Source: Candidatus Coatesiibacteriota bacterium
GTDB lineage: Bacteria; RBG-13-66-14
Assembly: GCA_030631385.1 (NCBI GenBank)
Contig: DAOVLG010000145.1
Coordinates: 1 to 5,724 of the forward strand
Length of the DNA: 5,724 nucleotides
Direction: 5' to 3'
The notes under the pieces were generated by a model, which was given only the letters and a program-made list of their open reading frames with translations, had not been told where the DNA came from and made no database searches. This document shows positions 4,576-5,724 of the stretch, piece after piece. A program made the position numbers and the translations under genes. Each line of letters begins with the position of its first letter. Positions within the stretch are counted from its first letter, which is position 1.

Positions 4576-5724
4576 TCAGCGTCGCTTGCCGTACTTCTGC
4601 TTGATCTCGTGGGGATCGTCCTCGACGCCCAGGACGCTCATGAAGGCCCGCTGGGGGATCTCGACGGTGCCCACCATCTTCATCCGTTTCTTGCCCTTCT
4701 TCTGCTTTTCCAACAGCTTGCGCTTGCGGGTGATGTCGCCGCCGTAGCACTTGGCGGTGACGTCCTTGCGCAGCGGCTTCACGTTCTCCCGGGCAATGAT
4801 CCGACCCCCGAGCTTGGCCTGGATCGCCACCTCGAAGAGCTGTCTCGGGATGAGCTTCTGCAGCTTCAGGGTCAGATTGCGACCGTACTGGTAGGCCTTG
4901 TCCTTGTGGATGATGATGGAGAGGGCGTCCACCGGCTGCCCGTTGACCATGATCTCCAGCTTCTCCAGCTCGTTGACCCGGGGCTCGAGGAAGTCGTAAT
5001 CGAAGGAGGCGTAACCGCGGGTGACACTCTTCAGTCGGTCGTAGAAGTCCAAGACCACCTCGGCCAGGGGCAGCTCGAAGGTGAGGAGCACCCGCTCCGG
5101 GTCCAGGTACTCGGTGGAGGAGTACTTCCCCCGCTTCTCCTCGCAGAGCTTCATGATGTTCCCTATGTAGGTGGGAGGGGTGACGATGGTGGCCTTGATG
5201 TAGGGTTCGGCGATGGACTCGGTCTTGGAGAAGTCGGGTAGGCCGACGGGGGAGTGGAACTCCCGGGTCACACCATCGGTGGTGGTCACCATGTAGATGA
5301 CGTTGGGCGTGGTGGCGACCAGGTCCAGATCGTACTCCCGCTCCAGGCGTTCCTGAACGATCTCCATGTGCAGCATGCCCAAGAAACCGCAACGGAAGCC
5401 GAAGCCCAGCGCCTCCGAGGTCTCCGGCTCCCAGGTGAAGCTGGCGTCGTTCAGGGACAGTTTCAGGAGGGCGTTCTTCAGGTCGTCGTAAGCGTCGTTG
5501 TCCGAGGGGTAGAGGCCGCAGAATACCACCGGCTTCGGTTCCCGGTAGCCGGGCAGCGGTTCGACCTTATCGTGCTGGCGAGAGTGAATCAGCGTGTCGC
5601 CGATTTTTACCTGGGCGAGTTCCTTCACGGCGCCGGTGAAGTAACCCACCTCGCCGGCGGAGAGCTCGGATAACCGGCGTCTTTCAACGGCGAAGTAGCC
5701 CAGCTGACTCACCTGGTACCGGCC
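4576..5724 (-). CDS. lepA: Elongation factor 4 (LepA), C-terminal 382 residues (cut by window edge)
   Basis: LepA is a ribosome-associated GTPase related to EF-G that acts on translocation-state ribosomes and in translation initiation or ribosome assembly. The fragment enters in domain II (GRYQVSQLGYF, then ELSAGEVGYFTGAVKEL at 20-36 and GDTL at 42-45) and continues with KPVVFCGLYP (64-73). The family signature GFGFRCGFLGMLHMEIVQER (107-126) follows, then the EF-G-like domain V with PYIKATIVTPPTYIG and LCEEKRG. The LepA-specific C-terminal domain has IPRQLFEV and the basic stretch AKCYGGDITRKRKLLEKQKK (from ~324). About 220 residues with the GTPase domain lie beyond the right edge, so the real start is not visible; the GTG at 5712 is an internal valine codon. 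The protein ends HEIKQKYGKRR, a short basic tail, at TGA 4578-4576. All key C-terminal motifs are present, so the gene looks intact as far as seen. Confidence 0.97.
   Translation of the reverse strand, partial: GRYQVSQLGYFAVERRRLSELSAGEVGYFTGAVKELAQVKIGDTLIHSRQHDKVEPLPGYREPKPVVFCGLYPSDNDAYDDLKNALLKLSLNDASFTWEPETSEALGFGFRCGFLGMLHMEIVQERLEREYDLDLVATTPNVIYMVTTTDGVTREFHSPVGLPDFSKTESIAEPYIKATIVTPPTYIGNIMKLCEEKRGKYSSTEYLDPERVLLTFELPLAEVVLDFYDRLKSVTRGYASFDYDFLEPRVNELEKLEIMVNGQPVDALSIIIHKDKAYQYGRNLTLKLQKLIPRQLFEVAIQAKLGGRIIARENVKPLRKDVTAKCYGGDITRKRKLLEKQKKGKKRMKMVGTVEIPQRAFMSVLGVEDDPHEIKQKYGKRR

Noticed and set aside
4396..5241. Plus-strand open frame running from the gap into lepA
   Set aside because: Most of it is antisense to the well-conserved LepA coding sequence, and the start is a GTG without a ribosome binding site.

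Overview
The window comes from a bacterium with a GC-rich genome (by eye about 60 % GC in the housekeeping genes). All four confident native genes, and the one AT-rich foreign-looking gene, lie on the minus strand. The mix of ordinary housekeeping genes (trpS, lepA, an AzgA-type purine permease), a short secreted DNRLRE-type protein and GTAGGG(G)CGGG-type intergenic hairpin repeats is what I would expect from an uncultured candidate-phylum genome (Coatesbacteria-, Eisenbacteria- or Latescibacteria-like). That placement is an impression from style, not a demonstrated assignment.

Layout, read in the direction of transcription from high to low coordinates. The C-terminal two thirds of lepA (EF-4) enters from the right edge and stops at 4576. 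About 300 bases without a gene follow, holding a hairpin pair and a plausible promoter. Next comes a small exported DNRLRE-domain protein (4266-3640) and a hairpin terminator. A promoter whose spacer is filled by a perfect GC-rich palindrome drives an AzgA/PbuG-type purine permease (3523-2153). After the permease come two inward-facing copies of a hairpin repeat and a 42-codon ORF with a very strong ribosome binding site. Then begins a roughly 1.2 kb AT-rich block (about 30 % GC) with one gene, 1890-832. Beyond it lie a short GC-rich coding-like tail (791-723) and trpS (644 to the left edge, cut just after the KMSKS motif).

The standout is the 352-residue protein of the AT-rich block. Its first ~110 residues carry the motifs of the TIR-like / nucleoside 2-deoxyribosyltransferase-like Rossmann family (CPFDEEF, NPNVYYELG, VPFDLR), often met in prokaryotic immune effectors. 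The remaining ~185 residues are a predicted mostly helical region that I do not recognise. It has its own well-formed sigma70-type promoter and ribosome binding site, no defence partner in view, and composition unlike both flanks. It is best read as a horizontally acquired single-gene cargo, possibly a stand-alone antiphage or abortive-infection effector. The flanking ORF pieces suggest that the block landed in, or replaced part of, a small native gene.

The genes do not form one pathway. lepA and trpS are translation genes, the permease imports purine bases, and the DNRLRE protein acts outside the cytoplasm. Each of the three inner genes has its own recognisable promoter candidate, so they look like separate transcription units that happen to share an orientation.
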